Below are positions 1-10,272 of a stretch of 64,000 nucleotides of DNA, piece by piece. The stretch is from NCBI RefSeq assembly GCF_030864355.1, contig NC_083393.1:1860001-1924000 (forward strand), written 5' to 3'. The notes under the pieces are model-generated. The model ran no database searches, was not told the DNA's origin, and saw nothing but the letters and a program-made list of their open reading frames with translations. Source of the stretch: Cutaneotrichosporon cavernicola. Taxonomy: Eukaryota; Basidiomycota; Tremellomycetes; Trichosporonales; Trichosporonaceae. A program made the translations under genes and the position numbers. Within the stretch, counting starts at the first letter, position 1; the number at the start of each line of letters is the position of its first letter.

Positions 1-99
1 GGCACGGGAGCCCGCGGTGACGCCGCTAGGGTTGTCGGGGCCGGATACGCCTCCAACGAGACCACCGACAGCTACAGCGGGAAGGAGACGCCGAGATGA
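1..99 (+). CDS. C-terminal end of an unidentified gene (partial)
   Basis: Frame 1 is open from the first base to a TGA at 97-99, giving 32 residues rich in Gly, Ser and Thr and ending KETPR. The composition and codon use look like the coding DNA around it, and the stop is followed by ordinary AT-richer intergenic sequence. It is too short to identify. It could also be chance reading in a 3' UTR. Confidence 0.3.
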   Translation, partial: GTGARGDAARVVGAGYASNETTDSYSGKETPR

Positions 100-257
100 A
101 ATACGCAATCCCTCAGTCGTGTGAACCTCGAGCATGCGACGACCAAACAGTGCAAGAGATTGTACATTGCCAGCCGTTTCCTCTCAAGCTCATCTCATGA
201 GTACACATACATGGCACCAAATTTATACAATACTGGCGTGACCGGGCTCAGCTAGGC

Positions 258-2631
258 CTACTCACCCTGCTCCTGCTCCTCGCGCATCTCGGCCAGGCGG
301 CGGCGCATAGCCTTCTCCGTCCGCGTGGGCGGGACACGGCGACACAAGACCGCGCCGACGAGGGCGGCGAGCCCGCCAAACCTTAGCACCCACGATACGC
401 CGGTCCGTTCGCGGAACTCTGGCTCGAGATGATCAGGGGGTAAGTCACCGTCGACCACCTTGAAGATGATGCTGGCGACGATGGCGATCTGTGTCAGCTG
501 CTACACGGATAACGGATAACCATACCAGAAACTGTGGGAACACAATCGCGAGATTGTGGATGCCCATGATCGTTCCCCCTGCAACGGGTCCTTGCGGGGC
601 ATACTCTATACCGGCAGCTTCAAGGTCGACTGCAGAGTATGCGTTCTGTAAGGTATGGTCGACTAGAAGGCGGGTCTCGTCCGGTGATGATGACACTTCT
701 GGGGATGGTGGGGCTGTACGCCTGTCCTTGTCGTTATCGGCATCGATTTCGCGTAGGAACTCCATCATGATCGCGAAGGGCACCCACATCGCCACGGCCC
801 AGCAGATACCTACCAGCGCGATCATGGTTGTCGCTTGCCACACGGTTGAGATGAAGAATGTGCTCATCATGAGAACGAAGAAGAAGACGAGGGCGCACGT
901 CCACACGTCTCTCAGCATGAAAGGCACTGCGTTAGTTGGGACGCAGGAAGACCTACTTCGAGGGAGTTTGAGTGGTCGGCCACGACGGTGCGCGTCGCGA
1001 CGCCAGACGTCCACCGTGTCCCGGATACGTGCGGATTCCGCCTCGTCGTCGTCGTAGTCGTTTGGGAGGAGGCGCTCGTCGCGCTGCGAGAACCATGGGA
1101 GCACTGTGCCAGCGGTAATGGCCACAAAGGCGTAGAGGAGCATGGCAAAACTCCCCACGCGGGTTGCCTCGCCGCGGTCGGCGTTGCGGCCTTGCTCGTG
1201 GCTCATTACCGTTTGCATGTACGTGGTCGAGTAGAACCTGATATCAGCATTCTGTTCACAGGTGCATCCCGAGCATCCACTTTGCCAGCCAATTCCACCT
1301 TGCCACTCCTTCGTCATGCACTGTGACTCTGGCAATTCCAAAGTCTGAGCCAGTTCAATGTAGTGCTCTTGGCACCAGTAGTCCGAGATAACGGATTGGG
1401 TTGGGAAGAGGATCGGCTAAATAGGTTAATTACCGATCGCCAGGCACCTCCACCCAAACCACCACAGACACCATCCACAATCTTGCCCACTACTTGTCTC
1501 GAGAAGCAATATACGCACAAGTAGGTGAACCAACCGCCGAAGGCGGCGAACTGAACAGCGCAAATGCGGCGCACGGGCTCAGGGAGGGTGCGTATTGCCT
1601 GGTCGATTGCGTAAAACATGTCTCGCAGCTTGCCCCGGTTCGTGTTGGGTACGAGACATGAGCGTGGGTCCTCATCGATTGTGAAGCACGTGATCCACAC
1701 AGTAATGACTAGGAGCGTCATGGCGACAATGCAGAGCTTGCGGAACTGTTCGCCGCCGATCAACCGAATGATCGGGACAGAGTCGAGTTTGATGTAGCCC
1801 AGCGCGAAGCCGACAATGCTTCCCAGATGCAGGAAACGGGCGTGCAGAGCGTTGGCCGCGTTAATCTGTTCCTCTGGTGTGACGTCAAAAACGAGGTTGC
1901 GGAGGGAAGCCTGTAGGCTGGCGTCAGTGGTGTCCGCATCCAACCCACCCATTGAGAGCAAAGTCGAGACTGTAAAAGCAGAACACAGCAATGCTGATAG
2001 CCGTGAGCTTGACCAAGCGGCCATGACGGGGGTCCCAATCACCCTGACCCCCGCCGAAGATGTCGACGATGGCCTTGGCGACGGGTTCGGTAAACGCGAG
2101 CCCGAGGGTCGAAATGACGAGCAGAATCGTGCTCGCAACAATCCAGTACCGCCGGCGATACCTAGAAGTCGACGAGTCCGAGATAACGCCGATGAGGGGC
2201 TGGACGACGAGGCCTGAGATCGGGCCAGCGAGCCACACGAGGGAGGTGAGGTCCTCGCTGAGACCCAGGTCGAGTAGGTATGGTGTACCGTATCCGAGTT
2301 CGACTGTCCAGGCGATCTGACTCCCCCCCATCGATACCGTGAGCGCGATCAGACGCCATAGGCTTAGGCGGCGCTTCTCCTTGAGTTCAGGCAGCTCGAT
2401 CCGGCTCTGCTCGCCTTCCATGTCCTCCTCAACGCCGCGCGCAAAGTTCCAGTCACGCAGTGCGGGGCGGGGCGACGTAGGACTGATCGGGGCCACGAGG
2501 TCGCGCAGGCTCGTGTACCCGCTCGGCGAGCCGTTGGTTCCATTTGTTCCATTGGCGCCATTGGCGCCGTTATGTTGTGAGCGGCGTGGGGTGTGGGGTT
2601 GCCCACCGAGGCTGGGCCTTGGGCTTGTCAT
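258..2631 (-). CDS. Sucrose/alpha-glucoside:proton symporter (SLC45/Sut1 family, MFS)
   Basis: Plasma-membrane MFS transporter of the SLC45/GPH sucrose-transporter type, expected to import sucrose or maltose-like glucosides with protons. Four exons (2631-1949, 1917-1519, 1237-526, 488-258) give 674 residues. Seen: a polar Asn/Gly/Thr-rich N-tail, then TM1 with the family pattern GGSQIAWTVELGYGTPYLL, the loop after TM2-3 DSSTSRYRRRYW (the MFS basic motif), FALNGLQASLRNL in TM4, and WFTYLFYSTTYM, created exactly by the second splice and matching the conserved WFPFxxFYTD/STT segment. A long acidic central loop (DNDKD, DEAES) precedes the last helices. Introns of 31, 281 and 37 nt; the 281-nt one is unusual for this locus. 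The substrate is inferred from the family only. Confidence 0.9.
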
Positions 2632-3103
2632 TGTAATTGAGTGAGTGGGCGATGTATGGATGACGAGTGACCCGGCCCGAATGTGGGGTACCTCAGGGTT
2701 TGGGTGGCGAGGATGGAGATGTTGGATGTCACAACCACATCCAACCTCGAGAACAATAGAGATGACTAGAAGACTAGAAGACTAGGAAACTAGTATATGA
2801 GGAAAGAAGTAGATATGTATGTAAACAGATGGTCAATCATCTCAAGTTATATACATCTCATCCACACCCATCCACCTCGCGGCTAACTTTGGAGTGTTGC
2901 TTTGCGCAAAAAGCGCAAAACGAGGGGACCATGACGGGGTTCGAACACGTGAGTTGTGTTGCTGCCAGGGCACATGTCAACAAGGCTCGCGGGAGCAAAT
3001 ATCCATGATTACAGTGTATTTGTAATATCATTAAGAAAGCGATTTAAAGTCGATTCGCCGCTCAACTGCGGTTGAAGCTCAAGCGCACAAGTCGCCAAAG
3101 GGA
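2632..3103. other. Divergent intergenic region
   Basis: Shared upstream DNA of the sugar transporter (-) and the unknown gene at 3104 (+). Holds the GACTAGAA repeat, AT-rich stretches at 2790-2870 and 3010-3050, and a GGTTCGAA block near 2938 that resembles a tRNA B box but does not fold as a tRNA. No ORF of note. Confidence 0.6.
2764..2788. repeat. Three copies of GACTAGAA upstream of the sugar transporter
   Basis: Three head-to-tail copies of an 8-mer (last copy with one change), about 135 bp upstream of the transporter ATG. A short simple repeat; regulatory use is unknown. Confidence 0.6.
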
Positions 3104-4582
3104 ATGCTGAATGACTTGGAACACTTTGTCAACGTCTCTCTTCTCTCTCTCTCCACCACTCATCCTTCAATGCACGGGCAGGTTGTCCTCGACCACTCGG
3201 CCCTCCCTCAACTCATCGACGACATTCTCGCAAATGCCCACTACTCTGTCCTCCTCGCTTTCCGCGGCACCTCGCGCCTCTTCCAGGCCCGCATAGACGC
3301 CGACCTCTTCCACCACATCACCGCGCGAGAACATGACTACGAGGAAGACATTCCGCCAGACATGCCGATTGCAGAGCTTGCAGCCCGTCCCACACCCTCG
3401 AATGTCGAACTGCGCACTGCGTCAGGACGGCGCTTGCCAGGTGTACGATGGGAGGACGAGGAAGCCTCGGACGCCGAGCGGCTGCACTGGGCAGCGCGGA
3501 TCAGGCGATACACCCGCGTGGTGGACTTTAGCAACGATGTTTGTCTCGACAACCAGGAGCCTGTGTGCGATACCGCACTGCTGGCCGACCCCGAGGTACG
3601 TCGGATATTGGAGGAACACGACCGCAACCTCCTGCGCTGGGCTTTGGGGAATGTGCAGCGCGTGCGGCGCTGGGACATGGGTACGATATTCGCAATGGGC
3701 GCCGACACCATTGTGCAGTTTGCGCACGCCGAAACGTCGTGGGACGGATACATGTGCGAACCGGGCGCGCTGTTCGACGACATGTACGTCGAGCCGCTTG
3801 ATAAGCTCGTCATCAACCTTCGCTACGACCCGGGTATCGCTCTGCTCGAGCAGTGCGACTTTGGCCACAACACCCACCGACATAGGACGAACAGTTTCAA
3901 CCGCCGGCGGAACAGGATCGAGAACCCGCGCGAGCTCGTCGTCATCTTTGGGCATGATCGGCGGTATGGTCCGGACACGCGCTTCGGCGGGCCAGGCAAG
4001 CAGCTGGATGACCTACCGGAGCCAGAAGAGGATGCGCCGCCTCTGGGACTCCTGCACGGTGTTGTCGAGTTTCTTGGCTCCAAACTGCACTGCGTCGAGC
4101 GCATCGTGCTCGTTGGGCTCGAGGGTGTCGAGCGTGCATTCCTCAACGTCTCGCCGGGTATCGCCGAAGCCAAGCTACACGACAAGGTGCGCAAAGCAAT
4201 CCGTGTCGAGAGCGCTGCACAGGAAGACGATCTTTTCGACGAGGAGGAGAACCTCTGCCGCCTCGCGCTAATGGATGAGCGCCTCGCGCAGTGGCAATTC
4301 CACCCCGAATTCGACCACTTTGCTGTGACTGAGTACTGGGAGGCGCGGAAGCAGGAGCTCGACGGCGACTTTCGCGCACTAAACAAGCTTGTCCACCGCC
4401 TGCATACCGTCACGGCTGCGGACGGATATCCTAATGGCCTATTAAGCGCGATGCCGTCGTGGGTCAACCTCCCCGACCAGCCAACGTTTGCGAGCATTCA
4501 TTTCATGACCCACGACGAGTACCGCGATCGGTACGGACAGGAGACGTGGGATTTCGAGACGGACGGGTACGAGATCGATTAG
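3104..4582 (+). CDS. Hypothetical protein, F-box-like N-terminus
   Basis: Single-exon ORF of 492 residues from ATG 3104; a second ATG at 3170 (residue 23) may be the true start because the first 22 residues look like leader sequence, while the next stretch (LDHSALPQLIDDILANA, then LLAFRGTSRLFQARID) reads like the start of an F-box-type helical domain found in many uncharacterised tremellomycete proteins. The rest has alternating hydrophobic strands and acidic loops with no motif I recognise. The promoter side contains a CT-rich run at 3136-3165. If the F-box reading is right it would be an SCF substrate adaptor; that is inference. Lack of introns is unusual locally but typical of expanded lineage-specific families. 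Confidence 0.75.
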   Translation: MLNDLEHFVNVSLLSLSTTHPSMHGQVVLDHSALPQLIDDILANAHYSVLLAFRGTSRLFQARIDADLFHHITAREHDYEEDIPPDMPIAELAARPTPSNVELRTASGRRLPGVRWEDEEASDAERLHWAARIRRYTRVVDFSNDVCLDNQEPVCDTALLADPEVRRILEEHDRNLLRWALGNVQRVRRWDMGTIFAMGADTIVQFAHAETSWDGYMCEPGALFDDMYVEPLDKLVINLRYDPGIALLEQCDFGHNTHRHRTNSFNRRRNRIENPRELVVIFGHDRRYGPDTRFGGPGKQLDDLPEPEEDAPPLGLLHGVVEFLGSKLHCVERIVLVGLEGVERAFLNVSPGIAEAKLHDKVRKAIRVESAAQEDDLFDEEENLCRLALMDERLAQWQFHPEFDHFAVTEYWEARKQELDGDFRALNKLVHRLHTVTAADGYPNGLLSAMPSWVNLPDQPTFASIHFMTHDEYRDRYGQETWDFETDGYEID

Positions 4583-5017
4583 GATCGAGTGGCGAGCGTG
4601 GCGATGCCGCGGCGAGCGCGTGACCGGGAGCCCGTGAGGTTACGATGGACTTGGGCTATAGATGCCCGCAGCGCAAAGAGACGGGCTACGAGAACGATTA
4701 TGAGCGAGCCGCACGCGCAGCGATGCCCTGGCTACTGCAAGCCTGAGAGCAAGAGACGGGGAGGAGACGGATGGGACGAAGCCGAGAGTCGATGGCTGTA
4801 GCATGACATGACCGACTGATCTTGGCGAACCCTCTATAGTCTGTTGTATCATATATTGCATAGGGAGGCACACTTGAAAAGTCGACAGGAATGGTGGAGC
4901 ACACCATAGCGGCAGGGGCCTATACCCATCTCTCGTTAACAACCAGCATCCAGAGCATGTCGTCCAGGTCGGCCACAAGTGCCTACGCCACTGCAGATAT
5001 ACATTGGTTGGTTGGGT
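4583..5017. other. Convergent intergenic region
   Basis: Between the 3' ends of the unknown gene (+) and the first GST-like gene (-). No convincing coding signal, repeat or RNA gene; presumably two 3' UTRs. Confidence 0.5.
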
Positions 5018-5861
5018 CTACCAAATGGTGGCCTCCTCCGCCCGCTTTCGCGCCTCAGCCTCACGCATCTCGGCGGGCTTCTGCCCCTCCTCCTCCTCCT
5101 TCATGCGGGCCAGCGCAGCCTGGAAGGCGGGACGCGCACGCATACGCTCGACCCATGCGTCGGTGGCCGGCCCAAGTTGGTACAGCCTCGGCGCATTGGG
5201 CCTGGCGCGCCCATGAGCAATACTGTTAAGGGGGAAGAACATCATGAACTGTGTATGTAAGCGATTCTCAAGTAGCAAGACTTACGTCGCCAAGTCCAAG
5301 CTTGTCGCTACCAGAAAACAGCTCGTGTCCCGCAAGCCAAGTCTCAGCCTCTCCCAGGGCGCCGGTAGCATGTTCCCTTGCCCAATTCTGGAACCAGTCG
5401 TTCATCATCTTGACACCCTTGGTCGTATCCCGATTAAGTCCATCCTCCTTGAGAATCTGCCTCATGCCGAGGGTAGCAAAGCGCGCCGGCTGTAAATACA
5501 GCATGAGGGATCCTTCGGAGAAATGGCTCCAAAACAGACTGTTGGGTGATGGCTCATTCTCAGTAGAGGGAGAGGGAAAGGTACGGAGAAGCGTACCCAG
5601 AATCGCCGCGCTCTCAGTGAGTGTCTTGCCGTCCATCTGGACCGCCGGACTCTTGCCAAGAGGAGATACGTCACGCAGCGAGCTTCCTGCGAACCAGCCT
5701 TTCGTGCGATAGTGGACCCGCACGTCGTAGGGTTCGCCTAGTTCCTGGTCTTAGATTTTGGAAGATTAGATTAGAAGAGGAATACATACCTCGAGCGCCC
5801 AGAGGACGCGGGCGGAGCGAGAGTTCTGCAGGTGGTGCACTAGGACGCGGGCCTTGTTCAT
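5018..5861 (-). CDS. Glutathione S-transferase-like protein (copy 1)
   Basis: Three exons (5861-5790, 5744-5286, 5248-5018) give 253 residues. The N-terminal thioredoxin-like fold is recognisable: VHHLQNSRSARVLWALEELG followed by SPLGKSPAVQMDG and LTESAAIL, the usual cis-Pro (SPAV) and Glu-Ser glutathione-binding features. The helical C-terminal domain includes the GLGD box (N-capping motif) at the second intron and ends in a highly charged tail (EEEEGQKPAEMREAEARKR). Introns of 45 and 37 nt. Its second intron lies at the same place (GD|FMM) as in the GST-like gene at 7177, so the two are paralogues. Role inferred: conjugation or reduction of electrophiles. The Ser in SRSARV may be the catalytic contact, but that is a guess. 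Confidence 0.85.
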
Positions 5862-6064
5862 GGTGTTGTGTTGTGGGCAATGGTGAGGTAGCTTGAGAGT
5901 GTGGAATGCGTGTTGATTGGCAGTACAGTATCGGTTACTAACCGATAGATGCCGCTCGTCCCTCATCCCACCGGACCTCGGCGGTGGGCAAATGTCTTGA
6001 TAAACCTCTAAACTCTGACTCTGACTCTGACGTGCAGCCATCCAGAACGACAACGACATTTAAA
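5862..6064. promoter_or_regulatory. 203-bp divergent region between GST-like gene and dapF
   Basis: The only upstream DNA available to both genes. Contains a palindromic run around 5928-5948 (CGGTTACTAACCGATAG) and a GACTCTGACTCTGACT repeat at 6013-6030. An in-frame GTG at 5984 extends the dapF frame upstream but is not a plausible eukaryotic start; the first in-frame ATG is 6065. Confidence 0.4.
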
Positions 6065-6964
6065 ATGCTCATCCTATCCGATGTGGACCGTTCTGCGAGC
6101 TCAGCCCGCAAGACACTGCACCTAACAAAGGTGCAGGCGACAGGCAACGACTTTCTCCTCCTCTCCGATCCGGACGGTCACCAACCCCTCCAACCGCACC
6201 AAGTCGCCGCGCTGTGCGATAGGCGTTTCGGTATCGGTGCCGACGGCGTGATTCGTGTCATCCGCTCTAGACATATACTAGAAGGCGCGGCGAGTCTGGA
6301 ACAAGACCCTACCGCCGAATGGTTCATGGACTACGTCAACGCCGATGGAAGTATCGCCGAGATGTGCGGGAATGGGGTACGCGCCTTTGTCCGGTACCTC
6401 ATCTACTCTGGTCTTAACCCATTGAGGGTTGGCGAGAGGATAGCGGTTGGGACACGAGCGGGGTTGCGATGGGTCGAGCGACTGGAGGAGGGCTTTAGAA
6501 TCGACATGGGAAAGTGGCGGATGACAGGTCATCATCTAGTCAAGGCAGACGGGATCCCCATTAAAACGGGGTTGGGGATCAACCTCGGTAACCCGCATGT
6601 CGTCGTGTCCTTGAACGCGGACGAACTCGACGCCTTGAAGTTGGGAAACACGCCTATCCTGGATCCGCCAGCGATTAATGGCGCCAATATCGAGTTTGTC
6701 GTTACCGAGTCGGTTGAGGTCGGCCGCATCCGGATGCGCGTAAGCGAGCGTGGAGTCGGAGAGACGCTTAGTTGTGGGACTGGATCTGTTGCTGCCGCTC
6801 TCGCTGCGCGGGAGTGGGCGGGCGGAGCGCCAGATGCCTGGGAGGTGTGTATTCCCGGTGGGAGCGTCCAGGTCGCAATGACAGGAGGGAAGGATGAGCG
6901 GGTCACTCTCACGGGCCCAGCCGAGGTCGTCTTCGATGGCGAGTTTACGCTGCCGCGTGTGTGA
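6065..6964 (+). CDS. dapF: Diaminopimelate epimerase (bacterial type), probable horizontal transfer
   Basis: Intronless ORF of 299 residues from the first in-frame ATG. DapF interconverts LL- and meso-2,6-diaminopimelate in bacterial lysine and peptidoglycan synthesis. Seen: ATGNDFLLL (substrate-binding Asn), LCDRRFGIGADGV, EMCGNGVRAF with catalytic Cys101, GNPHVV, and ETLSCGTGSVA with the second catalytic Cys237, so both active-site cysteines and their loops are intact. Length and motif order match bacterial DapF; the phrasing EWFMDYVNADGSIAEMCGNG recalls actinobacterial enzymes to me. Fungi make lysine through alpha-aminoadipate and have no known need for DapF, so acquisition from a bacterium is the likely explanation. 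Every other long gene nearby has introns. It sits between two GST-like genes. The fungal role is unknown; it may racemise another amino acid. Confidence 0.9.
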   Translation: MLILSDVDRSASSARKTLHLTKVQATGNDFLLLSDPDGHQPLQPHQVAALCDRRFGIGADGVIRVIRSRHILEGAASLEQDPTAEWFMDYVNADGSIAEMCGNGVRAFVRYLIYSGLNPLRVGERIAVGTRAGLRWVERLEEGFRIDMGKWRMTGHHLVKADGIPIKTGLGINLGNPHVVVSLNADELDALKLGNTPILDPPAINGANIEFVVTESVEVGRIRMRVSERGVGETLSCGTGSVAAALAAREWAGGAPDAWEVCIPGGSVQVAMTGGKDERVTLTGPAEVVFDGEFTLPRV

Positions 6965-7176
6965 GACTGCTGGGCAACAATCGAGACTGCCCCAACCCTG
7001 TAGGACAACCCGCGCTCTGGTACAACGCAGCGATCTTGATCTTGGGCGCCGAGCTTGGGAAGACCACACCCCCGGCGTGGCGTTGCGGAATCCATACGAG
7101 ATAGAGCCCGTAGATGAAAATGGAGTACTGCCCGACTGCCTAAATCATTGCATTACACTACATCCCACAACACTTG

Positions 7177-7947
7177 TTACATCTTAGGCTTGGGGATCTG
7201 CGCCTTGCGCTCGTCTGAGACGCGCTTGATCATCCTCTGGTAGCCCGGACGCGCCTTGATGCGCTCGAGCCATGCCAGTGTAGCAGGAGCAAGCGTTGCC
7301 CCGAGCGGGTTAACAGGCTTGGCGAACCACGTGAGCGGGAAAAGCATCATGAACTGGGATCAGCACACCCCCCAAGGACCAACTCACGTCACCAATACCT
7401 GGCTTGTCGCCGCCCGAGAACCAAGTGTGGGTCTGGAGGAATGCGTCGGCCTCGGCCAGCGCCTGGTTCCCCGACCCGCGGAACAGCTTGGCAAGATGGG
7501 CCTGGTAAGCCTGCGCGCCCTTCTTCTCCTCGGCGCTCATGTTCTTCGTAACCGCCGGCAGGGCTACCGAGTTGAGCATGGCCGAGCCACAGGCAGGCAT
7601 GACGCGGCCCTCGGCGAAGTGAGCCCAGTAGGTCGAGTCGAGGGAGGGAGTGCTCTCGACATTGTCGGACGGGAAGGACTGGACTAGGCGCTCGACGATG
7701 TATCCCGACTCCTTGAGGAGTTCGCCGTTCAGGAACGCCGAGGGAGCCTAGCGTTAGAGATGGAGATAGGAGATAGGAAACCCACCTTGCCGTCCTTGAT
7801 GTGGTCGGTGAGCGTACTCGTCACACGGCCCTTGCTGGTGTCGGGAATGTGGATCACGACCTTGTATGGAATGCCTAGCTCCTCAACGAGCCAGACGATG
7901 CGCTCCGAGCGCGAGCCGAGCATGTGGTGGATCGTGAGGTCTGACAT
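7177..7947 (-). CDS. Glutathione S-transferase-like protein (copy 2)
   Basis: Three exons (7947-7786, 7747-7388, 7353-7177), 232 residues. The N-terminus IHHMLGSRSERIVWLVEELGIPYKVV is the GST thioredoxin-fold start; HIKDGKAPSAFLNG follows across the first splice, with KESGYIVERL in the place of the Glu-Ser motif. The C-domain has the PGIGD N-capping box at the 34-nt second intron, at the same site as in the gene at 5018. The tail is basic and lacks the long acidic extension of copy 1. The first introns of the two genes are not at the same site. It probably derives from an old duplication, with dapF now between the copies. Confidence 0.85.
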
Positions 7948-8769
7948 GATGAGTGGGTGTTTGAGAAAGTGACAAGACTGCCAAAGTGAGTGGTGTATGT
8001 TCCATTTGGCACCGGCTACTTGTCATCCGAAACCCACACGATTACGGAGGTGACCGCATTCCTCGGACACTCCACCTTGTAATCAATCAATTAGCCTCAC
8101 ATCTCACCATGCTCTGGTATCCCTCGCTATCCCTCGCTACCCTACTACCCCCGCATTCCAATAGTGACCATCTGGGGAATAGGCGCGGACGAGCTCGCGG
8201 CCGCAGCTTCGGGTTCATCGCCGAGCGGGGTTGGAGGGCATGATGGGAGCAAGCAAGGTTGAGGAAGAATAGAGACAATGCAACTTTGCGGCTCAGATTG
8301 TTCAGATTGTTCCTGGGTGCCATCCTTCGACCAGCCTACATCACAAACTGCAAAGGGGATTGAAACGGGACTGATGGACTCTATAACGGCCGCACGATGC
8401 ACTGGACAAAAACTTCATCGGAGGGTATATCAATCGATACTGTAGCTCGACAGAGAGCATGTTCCAGCGCTCGACTACTTGTGAGGTGAGATTGGCGACA
8501 GTCACTTCCAGGCAATTCAGACCATTGTATTCACTTTATCGAGGCCCACCGCACTACTCTACAGCGCACTAGCCCGATTTTCTAATTTGTGTAATGGCGT
8601 TGCCTTCAAGCGCAAAAGTCTCACCCTCGCTATTCACTAGCACCTCCACATGGTCACAACAATAGAGTACAGGTACATGCACTCATGTATACATAGTGTG
8701 CTGGTTGGCTATGCAAATGTAGTGGCAACAGATGGCAAGCACCGTGATTGTCCCAATCTAGTCTGACCC
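7948..8769. other. Intergenic, about 820 bp
   Basis: Upstream of the GST-like gene and downstream of the small unknown at 8770. Contains a duplicated CCCTCGCTAT at 8118-8135 and AT-rich patches near 8580 and 8660-8710. Short ORFs here lack plausible starts, splice sites or recognisable sequence. I see no gene. Confidence 0.5.
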
Positions 8770-9346
8770 TCAAAAATAGTGGGTGGCCACGCACATATAC
8801 CCACCTCCTACCTGAGCAGCCATCGTCTCAGGCTGTTTGACGCTCCCCGCGTTGCCCACGACCCATATCGCCTCGAACTGCTGCCCACAGCGCTTACCCA
8901 GCGCAGGCGCCCTGATGGCGATAAAAGTTCGGAGCTGGGCCACGACCGGCGCCAATGAGAGGCGGTACGTGATCAACTCCTCGCGCCACTTCTTGTCCAG
9001 GACGCTCTGGATGTACTCGTCCGCGATGGAGTGTACCTTGGCCGCAATCGCCATATGGACCTCGACGGCGTGCGCAACGTTCGCGTCCGACGTGTCTATC
9101 GCGGCGAGGTCGGCGGTGATGTTTCGCTCCCACTGGTGTCAGCACGTTCAACAACAAGCTCACGATGAGCAAGCTCTCGGTCTCCTCTTCGCTTGCGCCA
9201 TTCTTGTACTGCCTCACCCACTCGCCTACCAGGTCGCGCGTTGCAACCGGTAGTTGTATGGGGAGATCGGCCTCTACATCATCCAAAAGTTTCAGGATCC
9301 GCTGGTGATTGCGGTCTGCCATCTTGTTGCGTTCTTCGGCGAGCAT
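8770..9346 (-). CDS. Small helical protein of unknown function, paralogue A
   Basis: Two exons (9346-9164, 9132-8770) joined over a 31-nt intron, 181 residues. Exon 1 ends ...LPIQLPVATRDLVGEWVRQY-KNGASEEETESLLI; exon 2 opens WERNITADL and continues with a long amphipathic helix containing VEVHMAIAAKVHSIADEYI. The pattern of a P-x-STRDL-like box, a roughly 30-residue acidic helix, an intron and a VxxHxxxxxxIxxxAE helix recurs in the genes at 10672 and 11356, so these are diverged tandem copies. A possible alternative 5' splice site at 8820 (CAG|GTAGGAGG) would change the last 20 residues. I recognise no family. Confidence 0.65.
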
Positions 9347-9874
9347 GGTTAGGCGACTATGGGGAGGATGCGAAAGGAAAGTTGACAAGATGGATGGGAG
9401 AAAGGATGACAGATAGGATGATGGGAAAGAGCAAATATAAAAGACAAAGGTTGAGTCACGAGTTAGGTTGTGAGAGAGGTATCTGAGTATCTGAATTGTG
9501 AATGTGGGGCGAGAAACACATTTACTTCGTACGCCACAAACTAACATCTATCACACGATCACACGACACGATGCACGATGCTAGCGTCGACAAATTTCGC
9601 GCACAATTCATATGTTAAAATCACCGTCCTCTCCGCCGGTTCGGGTGTCTCCTATGTTTGTGAAACAATCTATCACGCGATCTTTATTCTTCCTTGTTAC
9701 AGCTTCCCTGCTTGCCATCCCCCTCACCGATCGCTGACAGGTGACTCATGAGACCCCTCTTCCGCCTTCCCCTTATTTTTGTTCTTCTCCGTCAGCGTCA
9801 TCACGTGGACCTGGTCAGCGACACGTATCTCCCTGAACTAAGACCGTTGCGTTCAACAAGCGGCCAGATGAAGT
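9347..9874. other. Intergenic, about 530 bp
   Basis: Upstream of paralogue A. AT-rich near 9490-9620 and pyrimidine-rich near 9690-9790. Nothing coding is evident. Confidence 0.5.
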
Positions 9875-10272
9875 TCAATAGGTGCGAAGGTCGTGGATTT
9901 CAAGCGCGATGCGGGCGTTACGCAAATTCCCCTCGTGCTGCCAGGTTGCCATCTCGACCTCAATGGGAACGGGTTTAAAGACAGTCATTGTGAGTAGGAG
10001 GACCGGGGTGGCGAACTCCTCCTGGTGCCAGCCTGGGAGCCCGATCTCCTCGAGAACAGGTTTGAGGTCAGGCAGGATGGGCATGGGCGGCTGGAGCCAG
10101 AATTGCCCATCCCAGCCCATCACTCAATTACACCCACAAGCCGGGGGAGGGGTCCCCAGTCCTCCCTGAAGGGCATGAGGTTCTCCAGGAGAACGGGGCC
10201 CGGATAGAAGATGGGCTCTTGATCCTACTGCTCTGGAAGGTTGGAGAACGATGGGTGCTGGCCGTCGGGCAT
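9875..10272 (-). pseudogene. Probable broken gene with in-frame stop
   Basis: From ATG 10272 the frame reads MPDGQHPSFSNLPEQ, then an in-frame TAG at 10227-10225, then DQEPIFYPGPVLLENL and MPFREDWGPLPRL, a plausible 47-nt intron (GTGGGT...CTCCAG, 10138-10092), and a second exon ending in IALEIHDLRTY with a stop at 9875. The text on both sides of the TAG is protein-like and in one frame, suggesting a recent nonsense change. Alternatively a shorter gene starts at the internal ATG near 10175. Coding-like sequence may extend upstream to about 10367. No family recognised. Confidence 0.4.

Noticed and set aside
2925..3000. Possible tRNA (GGGGTTCGAACACG block).
   Set aside because: On either strand the T-stem has a mismatch, and no matching acceptor stem, D-arm or five-pair anticodon stem can be drawn.
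3333..4271. 312-residue ORF in another frame of the 3104-4582 gene.
   Set aside because: Overlaps the better gene on the same strand and has the Arg/Ser/Thr-rich look of an off-frame reading.
5984..6064. Upstream extension of the dapF frame.
   Set aside because: It begins at GTG, not ATG, and encodes a low-complexity leader unlike DapF; ATG 6065 is the first eukaryotic start.
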